A DNA stretch of 64,000 nt from Annona cherimola (lineage: Eukaryota > Streptophyta > Magnoliopsida > Magnoliales > Annonaceae), in assembly GCA_030490835.1 (NCBI GenBank), contig CM059972.1:7594264-7658263 (forward strand), read 5' to 3'. The stretch's first letter is position 1. Each line of letters begins with the position of its first letter. The notes under the pieces were generated by a model, which saw only the letters and a list, made by a program, of their open reading frames with translations, searched no databases and was not told the origin of the DNA. The position numbers were made by a program, and so were the translations under genes. Of this stretch, positions 37,030 through 48,900 are shown in pieces.

Positions 37030-37860
37030 GAAAAGATAAGGATGTCGCCGAACACACAAAAATGTCCTCCTCTTCACTGCTCAATCTTCCAAAACAAGCA
37101 GCCATGGTTGCCATGTGGTCACCGATCGTTCGCATCCAGTACCGGCGACGGCGATGTCGACGGCGACTGACCATTGTCGTTCATCTTCAGCCATCCCGGC
37201 GAGAATCCAAGTTCTCCTACGGTCATGACGGACGCTGATGCAATTCAAATCGGTCGCACTCCACCACCTCGTTCATTCCCTTTCATCTCCGATTCCGGTG
37301 GACCGCAGAAATTCGACGCCGGGAACAGCAAACTGCCAGCCCTTAACCTAGCGTCGATGTTCGTAGCTCGCCTTAAAAGTTCAAAATCAATAGCAAAACT
37401 ACACAGCCGGCATCCCCCTTTCACCTCTGGTGATCCTCTGCGGAAGCACCCATTAAAACCTGTCGCACTCCACCATCTCGCGATCTAAACGTACTGCCCC
37501 TGTTCTCCCTCGAATCCAGCAACTCGGCATCACTTCTCCTATCCGGCGCCCTTCTCAGATGCGACACCACTGCTGGAAACCCGCTCCCTGTTGCAGCTGA
37601 GAACCCTCTCTCTCTCCAAACCCAGCACCACCCCTGTTTTCTCTATAGTAGCTAGTAGCAACAACTATGAAATCGGCAGTCCATCTCCTAGCAAAATCCG
37701 TCGATAGGAAACCTTTCGCAAAACCGATAACCACCGCATAATGCCCTGAATCCGATTAGCTGCAGCCATCCTCCAAGTTTTCTGGCAGCAACAAAATTCC
37801 ATGGCAAGCCGATTTTCAAAACTTTTTCATAAATTCGTTTCCCACTCTTTTTTTTTTTTT
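37030..37860 (+). other. GC-richer block, possible gene fragment
   Basis: This block is clearly less AT-rich than its flanks and has an open frame of 104 codons (37174-37488) rich in Pro and Ser, with no domain I recognise and no conserved neighbours. It may be a fragment of a host gene or of a transposon. I would not treat the frame as a gene without transcript support. Confidence 0.25.
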
Positions 37861-38224
37861 TTTTTCTCTTTAATCTCTTAACGCATTGAAGCCAAATGCA
37901 ATGGGTAGATTATAGATTTCATATCATCATATGATTAGTTTACGGGCATTTATTCTATAGAAATAAAACTCATCAAAATTATGGGTGTCAATCCCATGTG
38001 GCTGCCAGTGATTTGTGTGCAATCTGAAAATATTTTTTTATGTATGGATTTTATCTAGATTTTGCTTCTGTAATTGTGTGCCACCGAGTGTTACAACAGG
38101 ACAACCTCCTGGTGGGCATGTAAAATTTGTATTTTTGAATTCATATGGCAATATGGCATACATGTAGTCATACTATTTTAATATTCAAAAATAGAATATA
38201 AAATAAATATAAAAATTTTTCAAA

Positions 38225-38775
38225 TGAGACAAGATGTTAAGAGGGCTAACATTTTGAAAAGTTTTCAAACTAAAATTTTTAATCTAAATTTTTTTATTCT
38301 TTGTGATTATCTTATTTTTAATCATTTTTTACCTCTTTATACAATTTTCTTACTTTAAATAATTTCTATAAAATTAACCTATTTATTTTAATTTTATTTT
38401 CATTATTACCGCTATCCTATTACATTATTTTCTACAAATTTAAAATATTTTATACTTAAAACATTTCAATCAAAAATTTTATCACTTCACAAGCATAGCT
38501 AAAAAATATTTTATTTTATTTTGGAGGGTTTAGGAAACTATAAAACTTTTATATATCTAAAACTTTTTACTTTCTACACATCTTATTTTTAATTATTTTT
38601 CACTTCTTTTTATGAAATTATCTTATTTTTTAATTATTTCTACACATTTATCTGTATAACTAATACATCTATTTTAACTTTATTCTCTTTACTTTTTATC
38701 ACTACTCTTATTGTACAAGATTATTTTTTTATTAAAAAACTTTTACACCAAAAATATTTTATAAAAATTTCCCGG
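38225..38775 (+). repeat. Two diverged Tourist-like MITEs
   Basis: Two adjacent copies (about 38225-38510 and 38525-38775) with the body words of the family (TTTTTAATTATTT, CTATTTTAAC, TTATCACT) and degraded termini. Confidence 0.5.
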
Positions 38776-39589
38776 ATACCCCCTTCCCGGTAGCCGTATG
38801 AGATCCGCTGGCCCAAACAAGCGTATGATAGACAAAGGGTTCGTTGCGGGATTCATACGCTTAAGACGTACGTGCAACGAATGAAGATGAAAATTTTCAG
38901 ACGACCAATTGATAATCTTAGTAGTAAACATCAAATAAAAATATTAATCCAATCAAAAGAATAAAGAAGATTAAAATTATAATAATGTTCAGATTTTTGA
39001 AAGAGGTGATCTTGTTCAACTAGAAACGCACTATTTTTTTTATTTTTTATTTTTTTCAGCCACTTGGCCACTTGGGTAAGAGGGCAACGAAATGGATAGG
39101 AATATTATAGCTGATGTCTTTCAAAAATAGCTGGCAATTCATGGAGGCTTATTTAGTTGATGTACAAGTGGTTTGGACTGATATGGGCTTTTTGGGTCGA
39201 AAGGATGTTTATTTGACATGTTTTGTTTTGAAACTCTAGATTAATCATGGCGTGTAAGTTTTCGATGAATTATATATATTTTTAATCTTCCGCGTGAAAG
39301 TTAATTAAAGAATGTCTTTGGATTTCAAAGAGGCGAGTTAAAATGTAACATAATTTGTTAGGGGGATCCTATGTGGCCACCCAATTGAAAAAATATTTTT
39401 TTTTATTTTTATAAATATGTAGGCTACACTTAAAATTTCAGATCTTCTTTCTGTAAAATATAGTAATTTTATACTTTATATTGTATTTTACTTTGATTTT
39501 TAAAAATCATCGTAATTAGCATGGATACATGTTAGGTATCCATGTTGACTATATATGTTTATTTTTAAGATTAAAATAAAATATCAAAG

Positions 39590-39872
39590 GGGTATTTGTT
39601 TATCTAAAAAATATTCAAACTAAAATTTTTTGTTGTAAAATTTTTCAATATTTACAGTTATTATATTTTTAATTATTTCTTCACGTCTCTTATATAATTA
39701 CTTTATATTTCGATTATTTCTATACAACTACTTATATATTTAACCACTCTATTTTATTTTTATTTAGTTTTTTCTCATCGTTGCCCTTATTATGTCACAT
39801 AATTTTTTTCATATTTCAAAATTTGTACGCTAAAATTTTTTTATTAAAAGTTTTATCCTTTTCTCAACCACA
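39590..39872 (+). repeat. Diverged Tourist-like MITE
   Basis: Starts near GGGGTATTTGTTTATC and ends near AACCACACCATAAA; the body matches the family order. Target duplication not clear. Confidence 0.5.
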
Positions 39873-40057
39873 CCATAAATATTAAGTGTGCCCATAAATT
39901 TACAACAAATAAAAAATATTCGAGCAATGCAGGTGGCCGCAGAAGATCTGGGTGTTAGAATTATAATTAATAGAGCTATCAACGTATGATATGATAACTA
40001 AATGGGTATCGCATCCAAGGATCGGGTGTATCAAATACATTGAAACTAATTGCATCG

Positions 40058-40276
40058 TTAATCACTTTCGATGCTACGAAGAGAAGCAAGTGATACGGCG
40101 GACAGTAAAAGCAGTAGCGGCAGATTCGGACCACAGGAGGAGATGAAATAGGCGAAGAGAAGGAAGAGACAGAGCGCAAAAACCGAAACTCCAATGGTGG
40201 AAAAAAAACCCAGACAGTTGAGCATTCTCCTCATATAGAAATCCATCCTTTCCTTCTCATCCAACAAGCCAAGCAT
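40058..40276 (-). CDS. Possible small membrane protein, unsupported
   Basis: A 72-codon frame with a hydrophilic start (MLGLLDEKERMDFYMRRM) and then a stretch of about 25 hydrophobic residues that could be a membrane helix, followed by a second hydrophobic patch. I do not recognise a family. It lies head-to-head with the gene at 40556 and could equally be promoter sequence of that gene. Weak evidence. Confidence 0.2.
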   Translation of the reverse strand: MLGLLDEKERMDFYMRRMLNCLGFFSTIGVSVFALCLFLLFAYFISSCGPNLPLLLLLSAVSLASLRSIESD

Positions 40277-40555
40277 CAGAATCCAGTAATAAAATTCTCG
40301 CTCGGATTTGCTGCGCCCGACCGGCGGTGCAGCCGGTCCAAGAAAAGAGGATTTTTTTTTGCCTCTTTTCCGATCGATCTGCTGTTCCTAAGAGGCTAAA
40401 ACCTCAAATTTGCCCAACTTTCTTCCATTCCCCAAAACCTAAAATTTTTCTACCAGTTATTTATTTTTATATTTTTGCTAATTTTAATCGGAAGCTTCTT
40501 CGAAATTTCTCATATTTTTATATTTTAATTTTAGTCCTTTTTTTATTTATTAAAA

Positions 40556-41102
40556 ATGACGAGCCACGCTGTCCTAACCCACAGTTACTCCATTCATCAC
40601 CAACGCCGTCTGCTACAGTTACTCCATTCATCACCAACGCCGTCTGCTGCTGCCGGTCAATGAGCCCTTGTCCGCCCCCGTCCCCGCCGCCAGCTGCGGC
40701 GTCAATCGCCCCTCCGCCAGAGCCCGCTTCGCTGAGGCTGCCGGCAGCGCCGCCGCCGACTGCGCGGCCGTCTGCTGCTGTGGCCCCTGCGTGACCATCG
40801 ATTTCCTCGTCCTGGCCGTCGTGAAGCTGCCGGTGGGCCTGTGCCGTAAGGCTCTCCGGAAGAAGGCCCTCAGGCGGCTGGGGCGCCGCCGGGAGCTGCT
40901 GCTGCAGTCGAAGAGCTTCTACGACGAAGACGAAGACGGGGCATGGGCGAACAAGTGCGCGACGGCAGGCGAGTGGCCTGAGAAGTCGCCGGCGAGAGTG
41001 GTGTCAGAGATGGAGGAGGAGATGTGGGCCACCTTCTCCGGCGCCGGATTCTGGAGGAGCCCTTCCCGTGTTGGCCAGCGGCCATCTGTCAATAACGGCT
41101 AA
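40556..41102 (+). CDS. Uncharacterised plant Cys-rich protein, reading frame broken near the start
   Basis: Intronless GC-rich frame. From 40578 to the TAA at 41100-41102 it encodes blocks that I recognise from a plant-specific family of unknown function: RARFAEAAGS, then a Cys cluster DCAAVCCCGPC, a hydrophobic segment FLVLAVVKLPVGLCRKALRK, a basic patch RRLGRRR, and the C-terminal EMEEEMWATFSGAGFWRSPS. The hydrophobic segment could be membrane-associated; the biochemical role is unknown. There is no in-frame AUG before the conserved part. An AUG at 40556 opens in a different frame (MTSHAVLTHSYSIHHQRRLL), and a 34-bp tandem duplication at 40581-40648 separates it from the main frame. With a single copy of that unit the two would be one frame. 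So this is either a damaged allele, a pseudogene, a case of non-AUG start, or an assembly error. Confidence 0.7.
40581..40648. repeat. 34-bp perfect tandem duplication inside a coding region
   Basis: Two exact adjacent copies, 40581-40614 and 40615-40648, each beginning ACAGTTACTCC and ending CCGTCTGCT. Because 34 is not a multiple of three it shifts the frame of the surrounding gene. Confidence 0.92.
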
Positions 41103-41374
41103 GAAGCGGAGGCACTCGGATTGCCATCGTGGCAAGGCAGTTTTGGGACCTACGTCTGATGAAATCAATTTTCATATTAAATTTAATTGTCCAATTTACG
41201 GGTTCCGACATGTACATATTATCCATCTTTCGGTAATAATAATATGGAGGCAGTGCTGAGGGGCCGTTTTGGGGCAAGAAATATTTGGAAGGTATTTCAT
41301 TCAATTGCCCCGGAAAATTCTCAGCGAGTTCTGTTTGTAGTCAATTTTATTTGAAATTGAAATTTTGAACTAGT

Positions 41375-42260
41375 TATTATTATTTTTTATTGGTATTTAT
41401 ACAAGTATTACGATTAAGCATCTTCACAACCGGCATGGAGAAATTTTTTGTGAACACTCCCCCTTCAAAGGGAAATCTGTAAAACCCCTAGGATGAGGAA
41501 AAAATGCAATAAAAAACCTGCACTGCGCAAGACTAGGACTAGAACTTTGGGGTGCAACTCGGGCTCATAAAACTCATGTTCATCTCGACTCTAACCCTAA
41601 CCCTATTTGTAAAACTTGAACTCTAACCCTATTTTTGAAAATCGGGTTCGGGTTGAAATTTGTGTTAAGGAATTTACATTTTATTTAAAAGTGATAAGTT
41701 TAGAATTTCATATGAATAAATAGTAATAACAAATCATGTAAGTAAATATAATAATATATAATCAAACTACATATTTTTTTAAAAATAGTAATATAAAGAA
41801 TATTTCTAGAAAAAATTTAACATTAAAACTAAGATAAAAGAAAAAAAATTAATAAGTGTAAAAGTAAATGATAGAAATAAAAGATAAATATAAATGAAAT
41901 AATATATTTTATTTACAATAAAATTATAATATGCCAAATATGTATTCAACTATAGATATAATAACATAAAATATGCAGAATATAAAGAAATATTGTTTAA
42001 ATAGTATGTATATAATATATTTTATAATAAATATAAAATGGAAAATCGGGCTCGGGTTTGGGTTCACTTAAACCCTAATCCTATTATATTTACAAATAGG
42101 GTTCATCGGATTTGGGGTTTTCGAGCTCGGGTTATGAAAAATCAAATTTGAACATTGTTCAAAATCGGTTCGGCGGGCCGGGTTCGGGCTCAACCCAGCC
42201 CAAGTTGCACCCCTACTAGAACCAGGGTAGGTAACAATTTATTATTGATGGGTTACCGAT
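41375..42260 (-). mobile_element. SINE, minus orientation, split by a hAT element
   Basis: Read on the - strand: head around 42260-42216, B-box-like GGTTCTAGTCC interrupted by the hAT element at 41547-42215, then GGTTTTTTA, GGGGTTTTACAGATT, and a tail TTGTATAAATACCAATAAAAA near 41400-41380. Layout as for the SINE at 43158. Ends approximate. Confidence 0.5.
41547..42215. mobile_element. Non-autonomous hAT transposon
   Basis: 669 bp with inverted ends TTGGGGTGCAACT and TAGGGGTGCAACTTGG and an 8-bp duplication CTAGAACT/CTAGAACC (41539-41546, 42216-42223; seven of eight match). CGGGTT and AACCCTA words are repeated near both ends; the middle is pure AT-rich sequence. Same terminal motif as the element at 18393-19865. 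Confidence 0.8.
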
Positions 42261-42846
42261 TTTGTGTGTTTGATAGGCAGGCATGGAAATATCTTCATGT
42301 CCTCTTGTTTTCGGATGTCCTCATAATTTTCGGGTTTGAATTTTGAACCTAGCCACTGATTTATTATGTTTGGAACCATTATTCTTAGGATATTGTCATT
42401 CAAAAGATGTTACTTCGTGCGCAAAAAATATTTATAATTGTAAGCATTTAAGTTATTAAAATGAATTCAATCTAGCCACTTGTAGATTCGGACTGATTAC
42501 ATGTTTCTGTTTTCTTGTAAGATTGGAAAATTGATTGGAACAGTTTGGTGAATTTACTCACGTATATTGGTATTATCCTCCATGTAAGTCTTTTGGGAAT
42601 GACAGTTTATCAAAAAAAGTTGCCCATTGATGTGGTCTAAGGTTATAATGAACTTAAGAGATTGGTATAAAAGGCTTTTTTTTTTTTGCATTTCATAAAC
42701 AATTCAATCTTTTCATATATAAACATCCTCAAAACCTTAGCTCTAGGTCCAACCGTAAACCCCAATGAAGTGTAATTTTCAAGATACTGCGCATTTAGGC
42801 CACCTTCCTTTTTCATAAAATAAGACCCATCTTATTTTAAATTTTA

Positions 42847-43143
42847 GGATGTGTTTGGCTTTCAATAAAACTTTTATTCGAAAACTTTTCAAATTAAAAC
42901 TTTTCACTATCCATAATTATCTTATTTTTTAATTATTTATTCACATATTCCAATACAAGTTACTATACTTTTCAATCATTTCTACAAAATTATCCATACA
43001 ACTGTCCTATCTATTTTAACTTTATTCTCTTTATTCTTCATTATTACCCCTTTAACATATCACATTATTTTCTTTTACTTTGACAACTTTTATACGGAAA
43101 TTTTTTTTTAATAAAAAAAGTTTTTTACTTCTCGAACATACCC
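42847..43143 (+). mobile_element. Tourist-like MITE
   Basis: Starts GGATGTGTTTGGCT and ends CGAACATACCC with TTA before and TAA after. The body is a good family match (CTATCTATTTTAACTTTATTC). Confidence 0.75.
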
Positions 43144-43157
43144 TAAAGTGTGAAGAA

Positions 43158-43390
43158 AGCTGATGCAATGGTAACTCCTTTGCCACAAATTGGAATATGC
43201 AAATGTTTGAATCCCCTCTCTCTCATGGAAAGGGTTTTTACAGTTTAGTTCTCCTGATGTGTAGATTTAATTTCTCCCCGAGGTGGAGGTTTTTACAATT
43301 CCCCCTATGGTGGAGGTTTACTGGAATTTTTCCTATTTTTTGTAATATCAGAATGTCACAATGTATAAATATATCAAAAAAAAGCATGGA
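43158..43390 (+). mobile_element. SINE
   Basis: A-box-like GCAATGGTAACTCC, B-box-like GTTTGAATCCC, a pyrimidine-rich body with two GGTGGAGGTTT phrases, and a tail AATGTATAAATATATCAAAAA. No clear target duplication, so the start is approximate. Confidence 0.65.
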
Positions 43391-43442
43391 GAAAAATCTT
43401 AATATAGCATGACCGAACCATTTTTGAGATTATCAAACTACA

Positions 43443-43690
43443 TTTATTTCTTCCGTCATCATCATCATCTGACTTTGATTTGATATGTTTACTATATACA
43501 ATGATTTTATTTCTTTTATCATTATTATTGTCGTCATCTATATTGACTGCGATTTCATATATTTACTATACAATATGATTTTATTTCTTCTATCATTGTT
43601 ATTATCGTCATCTATATTGATTATTTACTACATAAAATAATTTCATTTCTTCTATCATTATTATGATTTATCATCATCATCAATGTTGGT
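43443..43690. repeat. Imperfect tandem repeat, unit about 70 bp
   Basis: Four starts of TTTATTTCTTC-like words (43443, 43506, 43580, 43645), each followed by TATCATTATTAT, CGTCATCTATATTGA and TTTACTATA in the same order. Confidence 0.7.
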
Positions 43691-45059
43691 TGTAACACCA
43701 TGATTAATACCGAGGGTAAAAGACAGAAGAAGCATGGGATACAGTTACAAAGAGCAAAATGATCTGGTGACAGGTGCAATTTAGTCAAAACCCAGGTAAT
43801 CTCCCCAAAATCATAAATGATATAACATCATATTTCATACAAACCGCATAATGGCGTAAAAACTCGGTAATGATTCAATACGTACGTATTTGATGAAACC
43901 TCATTACATACGTACGGTTCAAGCTTTTTTAATTTTTAATTTTTTTGTGACCTCACATGTTTAGTTTACACGCAAAAATTTAATATTTTCGAATCGTTGC
44001 ATTTATTTTTTTTAAAAAATCAATATTTTTCGCTCCCATGGATGGACATGAAAACTATTGACTTTTGAAATTATATATATATATATAAATAAATATATAT
44101 AGATCATATATATATAGACACACACAAAAGATCTAAACGTAATAAAATTTGATGACGGCCGAGCATGCTTCTGAATATCTGTCATGTGGCGGGGAAATCC
44201 CCCAAATTTTTCTGCTCGATAAGTTGTATAAGGACAAGGAGATTCATATGCCATTACGGGTATGAGCTTGTGGGCTTTCCGTTATCAAAAAATAACAATG
44301 GTAATATTTGGTATATATGGATTACAGAGTACATGTGAACTCATAAAAATGAAAATAAAAAGAAATAACAATAAAAGCTCAAATCAGAAAGCTCAGTACA
44401 TACATACGCATTAGATCATTATCGAAGAAACCAGACCACACCACGCACCCCCCTCGCCGCCCCCATAGTCTCCATTTTAGAACCATGCATATCAGACGCC
44501 AGTTTGGTCCGCATGCAAGGCGAGGGGCTATCTCGTATTACGCCGATTCGGTGTTCCTGCAAATATGATTTTCAAACTCAAAATGTTTAATTCGTTTTTC
44601 TAAAACAAAATCTGTTGATGAAGAAAATAATTGGACTCCCACCTTGTTCAGTTGGCAAAAAAGTAGAAAACTTGTTTAACCTATCTTTTATTCAAAAATA
44701 CGGCCAAATTGTTATAATATTTTCTTAAAATATCAGTATATCATACTTAATTTATGGATTCGATCATTGATTTTATGAATTTTATCGATGCTAGAGGTTA
44801 AGATATAGCACGATGTTAATTAGTTTTGACTTAGTATTGGCCGTGAGAAGAGCGTGCAAGTGAAAAAGAATAATAACAAACACTCGATTTCTGATGCACA
44901 TCCGATATGGTCGCAATGTTCCATGGCCATTGGCGATTTCATAAGACTCTTAACAATTATACTCTTACCAGCCAGATATAGCCGGATGTCATATACCCCA
45001 GAAACAGAAAGCATCAAAAGCAACTCCAATAGATTCCAGCTAATACGCACTGTAGGAGC
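43691..45059. other. Intergenic, no gene recognised
   Basis: AT-rich with a TATA-repeat at 44074-44120. 44430-44560 and 44820-45060 are slightly GC-richer but have no recognisable domain. Confidence 0.4.
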
Positions 45060-45605
45060 ATAAAAAGAGATGCCATCAACCCGAATCTAATTAAGCCAAC
45101 TCAATTATAAAGAGTTGAATTAATCATTTTTTTAAAAAATAGGTTATATAATCTAACTTAAACCAACCCAATTTTGAAATCGAATTTATTTGAGTTGGAT
45201 GATTATCAACTGGACCCGACCCAATTTCATATATTAGTATATATAGTTATTCATTAGCACATAATACATAAGCATTAATTAGACATCATTGTTTTGAAAT
45301 AAGATAGACTTAGTAGTTACCATACGAGTCACAAACGGGGTGATATTCCTATAAAAAGGATTAATTTTTATTCTTTCATATAAATTTATATTTTAAAATA
45401 GATTTAATTAAACAAAATATTTTTAAATATTATACATTTATGAACTCAATTTGTAACTTGAACCTACTGATTTTTATAGATTTAATTTAAGGTTGCATTG
45501 AAGTTTGAAAAATAGGGTTAAATGTAAAATTGGGTTAACATGTTACAAATATAGTTTAGATTGAAAAAACCCAGAGCCGAGTCAATCCAACCCAATTTAC
45601 ATCCC
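45060..45605. repeat. Possible hAT-like element
   Basis: Inverted ends AAGAGATGCCATC and AAGGGATGTAAATT with interior CAACCCAA-type words in both orientations, as in other non-autonomous hAT elements. No target duplication found, so the boundaries are uncertain. Confidence 0.4.
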
Positions 45606-45937
45606 TTATTATGCAGTAACAAAAAGAGGACAGTTTATAAGTCTGCTGAGGACTGCACCAGGCCGTTTCAGGACTTCAAAAGTAGGAAAAGCCCATATCT
45701 GACTGTAACTCTGTAAGGAGAGCATCATATTCACATACATGGATCTTTAAAGGAAAGGACAACGTGAACTGCTGAAACATGAGCATCCGCAGAGAACCCA
45801 TAGAAAAAAGAACCTGAACGTACAGTACATATATCCTTTGGTTAAGAATGGAAAAAGCGCTCATTCATTGTTGTTCGACCAGTCGTGCCCAACATATGTA
45901 TCATCCATAAACTCGATAGAAGCATTTTAGATCACCC

Positions 45938-48900
45938 CTATGTAAGGAAAACTAGAACAAAAAGAATGATAAATAGGACAACTAAAAATGCTATCATCAT
46001 GATTTGACCCTTTGCACCTGCCTTCTTCATCACCATAGCCACCTTTTTCTGCCAAAATTAGAGGGGAAATACCTGTCAGGCTCCCGTGTGGACAGACTGA
46101 CTTGTTTTATACGGTCATTGCATGTAAACTCCAGCAAATTGGCATGGATATCAGAATAAGAAGGCCTCCCATTTCGTTGAACTAGACCAAGATTTGGTTC
46201 TAGTGCACCCTTACGGCCACTGATCCATGACAACTATGAGATTGTGTATTATTTAGTCATCAAGAATGACAAAGCAATTTTTAGGACATCCTCCCATAGC
46301 AATCACGGCATTTTAGATTCTTAGAATCAATAAGCTGTAAAACACATTGCTTGCTCAAAAGTAAGCAAGAAGACCCCATCAGAAAAAAATAACACAAAAC
46401 AAAACATGGATTTTAACTTAGCCAATGAAATCAATGCAATGGGACAAATTTTGAAATATCTGCTATGCAAAGAGAATCAAAATATGCAGTGTTTGCCGTA
46501 TCCCCAAACATGACAGATGTATCATGGGTGATATCATATCAGTGAGCGCAAGTATTCTCTTCATGTCTCTGTGATTCATCAGTACCTCAGTTAATTTTAA
46601 CCCCATAGGCTTCTAATTGAAACTTTGATAAATTAATGCAGGATAGTTACAGATTGATGTACAAATTGTATAGTGTTTTCATGATTTTTCCAATTTTTTT
46701 CATGTGATGTTTATGCATATCCATCTCGAATGAACAGTTGAAAATCAATAACATTCCATTTCTCCTTTTAATTTTCAAGCTGTATTTATCAGAAACGTAT
46801 TAAAATAAAATTACAATCCATTACATAATGGGAAAAAATAATTTCTCACTCCTTCCTACACACTTTTTAATATGAATTGACATCTTAACTACCTAACTAG
46901 TATACCTTTTCTATTATTACTTCTAAATTCCCATCAGTTTTTCGAATCTTTCAATACAATTATTGTCTATTTTATCTTTATTCTCTTTACTCCAAATCAT
47001 TTTCCATCATATCACCCTCTTATTTTTCAAAATTTTTTCCACACATTCACCCAAAAAAATAAATGATTTTCCCAATGTTTCCTTGATATTTCTAGTGATA
47101 TATGAGAGAGATTTGCAACATATCTTCAATCATCTTCCTGACATTTCTAGGATATTTCTATTTTTTTAGAGCTATTTGAGAGACATTGGCAACACAAACT
47201 AATGTTTCCATATAACCCTGGGCACCAGTGAACCTTGTGAAAAGCAGACCTCAATAAGTTCAGAATAATGCCACAACTTACCTGAACAAAATCAAGTTTA
47301 TTGGCGGTGCTGTCCATCTCTGAGTTCAAGTCATCTAAAATGCGCTCCTGTTGCACAAAAACACATTCGATAATGTTTTAATATAAGAATAGAGTAACTA
47401 CAAACCATCTACTCAGAGAATTAAAATCTGCAAAATTCAGATGAGTCCAATTTCCATTGATTAATGGTGTCCAGCCAAATTCTGCACAAAATTCGATTCT
47501 TTGTCCAGGTTTTGAAGTGTCAAATTCAATGATTTGTTCAAAAAAAAAAAAAAAAAAACATTTAGATAGAATACTATACTGAATAGAACAGTGGCTGTGT
47601 CCACCCACATAGAAGGGAAGATGGGAGGTCATGATCTCACTGCCAAATTAAGAAATAAACATATAGGTAGGATATAAAACCAATTCCTGCTGCATAATAA
47701 TTTACATCGAACTTAATTATATGCTGGGACAAAACCATCTATAAATTAACCCTAATTTCCTTTCAGATTATTGGAACATTCAATCTTCAGGTCAAGGCCA
47801 GTAGAAGTGACTGATAATTCCCACTTCATGCATTCATCCTTGAGTGTATCTGCACCTGGCAGATAGAGGAGAATGCATATTCAAGATGTAGTCACAAGCC
47901 CCCATTATTCATCTGCTGTATTATCTTACCATATCCTCATCAATTCTAAAGTAGCTTAGAATGGACCATGGTCGAATCTTGTAAACATAGACAGTGGACA
48001 ATTCAAGACATGACGAATTGGAATTATCAATAGAAGGAAAAGACACCATGCTGATGAGTCACCTTAGGTATAAATTAAAATAACTCGTAGTCGATATAAT
48101 AAGTGTGTGTTTGGCAATCATGCAAACTTATCAACCTAAATCTTTTTTATCTAAGGGTGTGTTTGGCAATAATAAAAAAATGTTAAGCTAAAACTTTTCA
48201 CTCTTCATAACAACCCTATTTTTTAATCATTTTTTCACATCTTCCTATACAACTACCCTGCTTTTTAACCATTTTTACATAACTACCCATACAACTAACC
48301 TATATATTTTAACTTTATTTTCTCTACTCCTCATCATTACCCCTACAACATCACATCATTCTCTTCAAATTCAAAAACTTTTACACTAAAAATTTTTCAT
48401 CTAAAAGTTTTATGCTCCCTAAACACACTCTAAACCTTTACTCTCCACAATTACTTCATTTTTTAATTATTTTTCACATATTACTATACAATTATCTTAC
48501 TTTTCAATCATTTCTTCATAACTACCTACACAACTAATCTATCTATCTTAACTTTATTCTCTGCATTCTTCATCATTATCCCTATCATATCACATCACTG
48601 CTCACATTTCAAAAAAATTTATACTAAGAGGGCGTTTGGAAAATGGTAAAACTTCTGGTGAAAAGTTTTTTACGTAAATTTTTTTTGAAATGGGAGAAAA
48701 TAACGTCATCTAATAAGGGTAATGATGAGGAGTAAAAAAAATAAAATTAAAATAGATAGGTTAGATGTATAGGTAATTGTATAGAAATCATTAAAAAATA
48801 GAGTAGTTGTATAGGAAGAAATGAAAAATAATTTAAAAATAGGATAGTTGTGTAGAGCGAAAAGTTTTAATTTGAAAAGTTTTTGGTATAAACAAACACC

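Noticed and set aside
40327..40794. 155-codon open frame on the + strand
   Set aside because: It crosses AT-rich upstream sequence and then reads the GC-rich gene at 40556-41102 in a wrong frame as low-complexity Pro/Ala; the overlapping frame has the conserved family motifs.
41588..41630. Telomere-like AACCCTA repeats
   Set aside because: Only two or three units, mixed with CGGGTT words, and inside the subterminal zone of the hAT element at 41547-42215; not an interstitial telomere.
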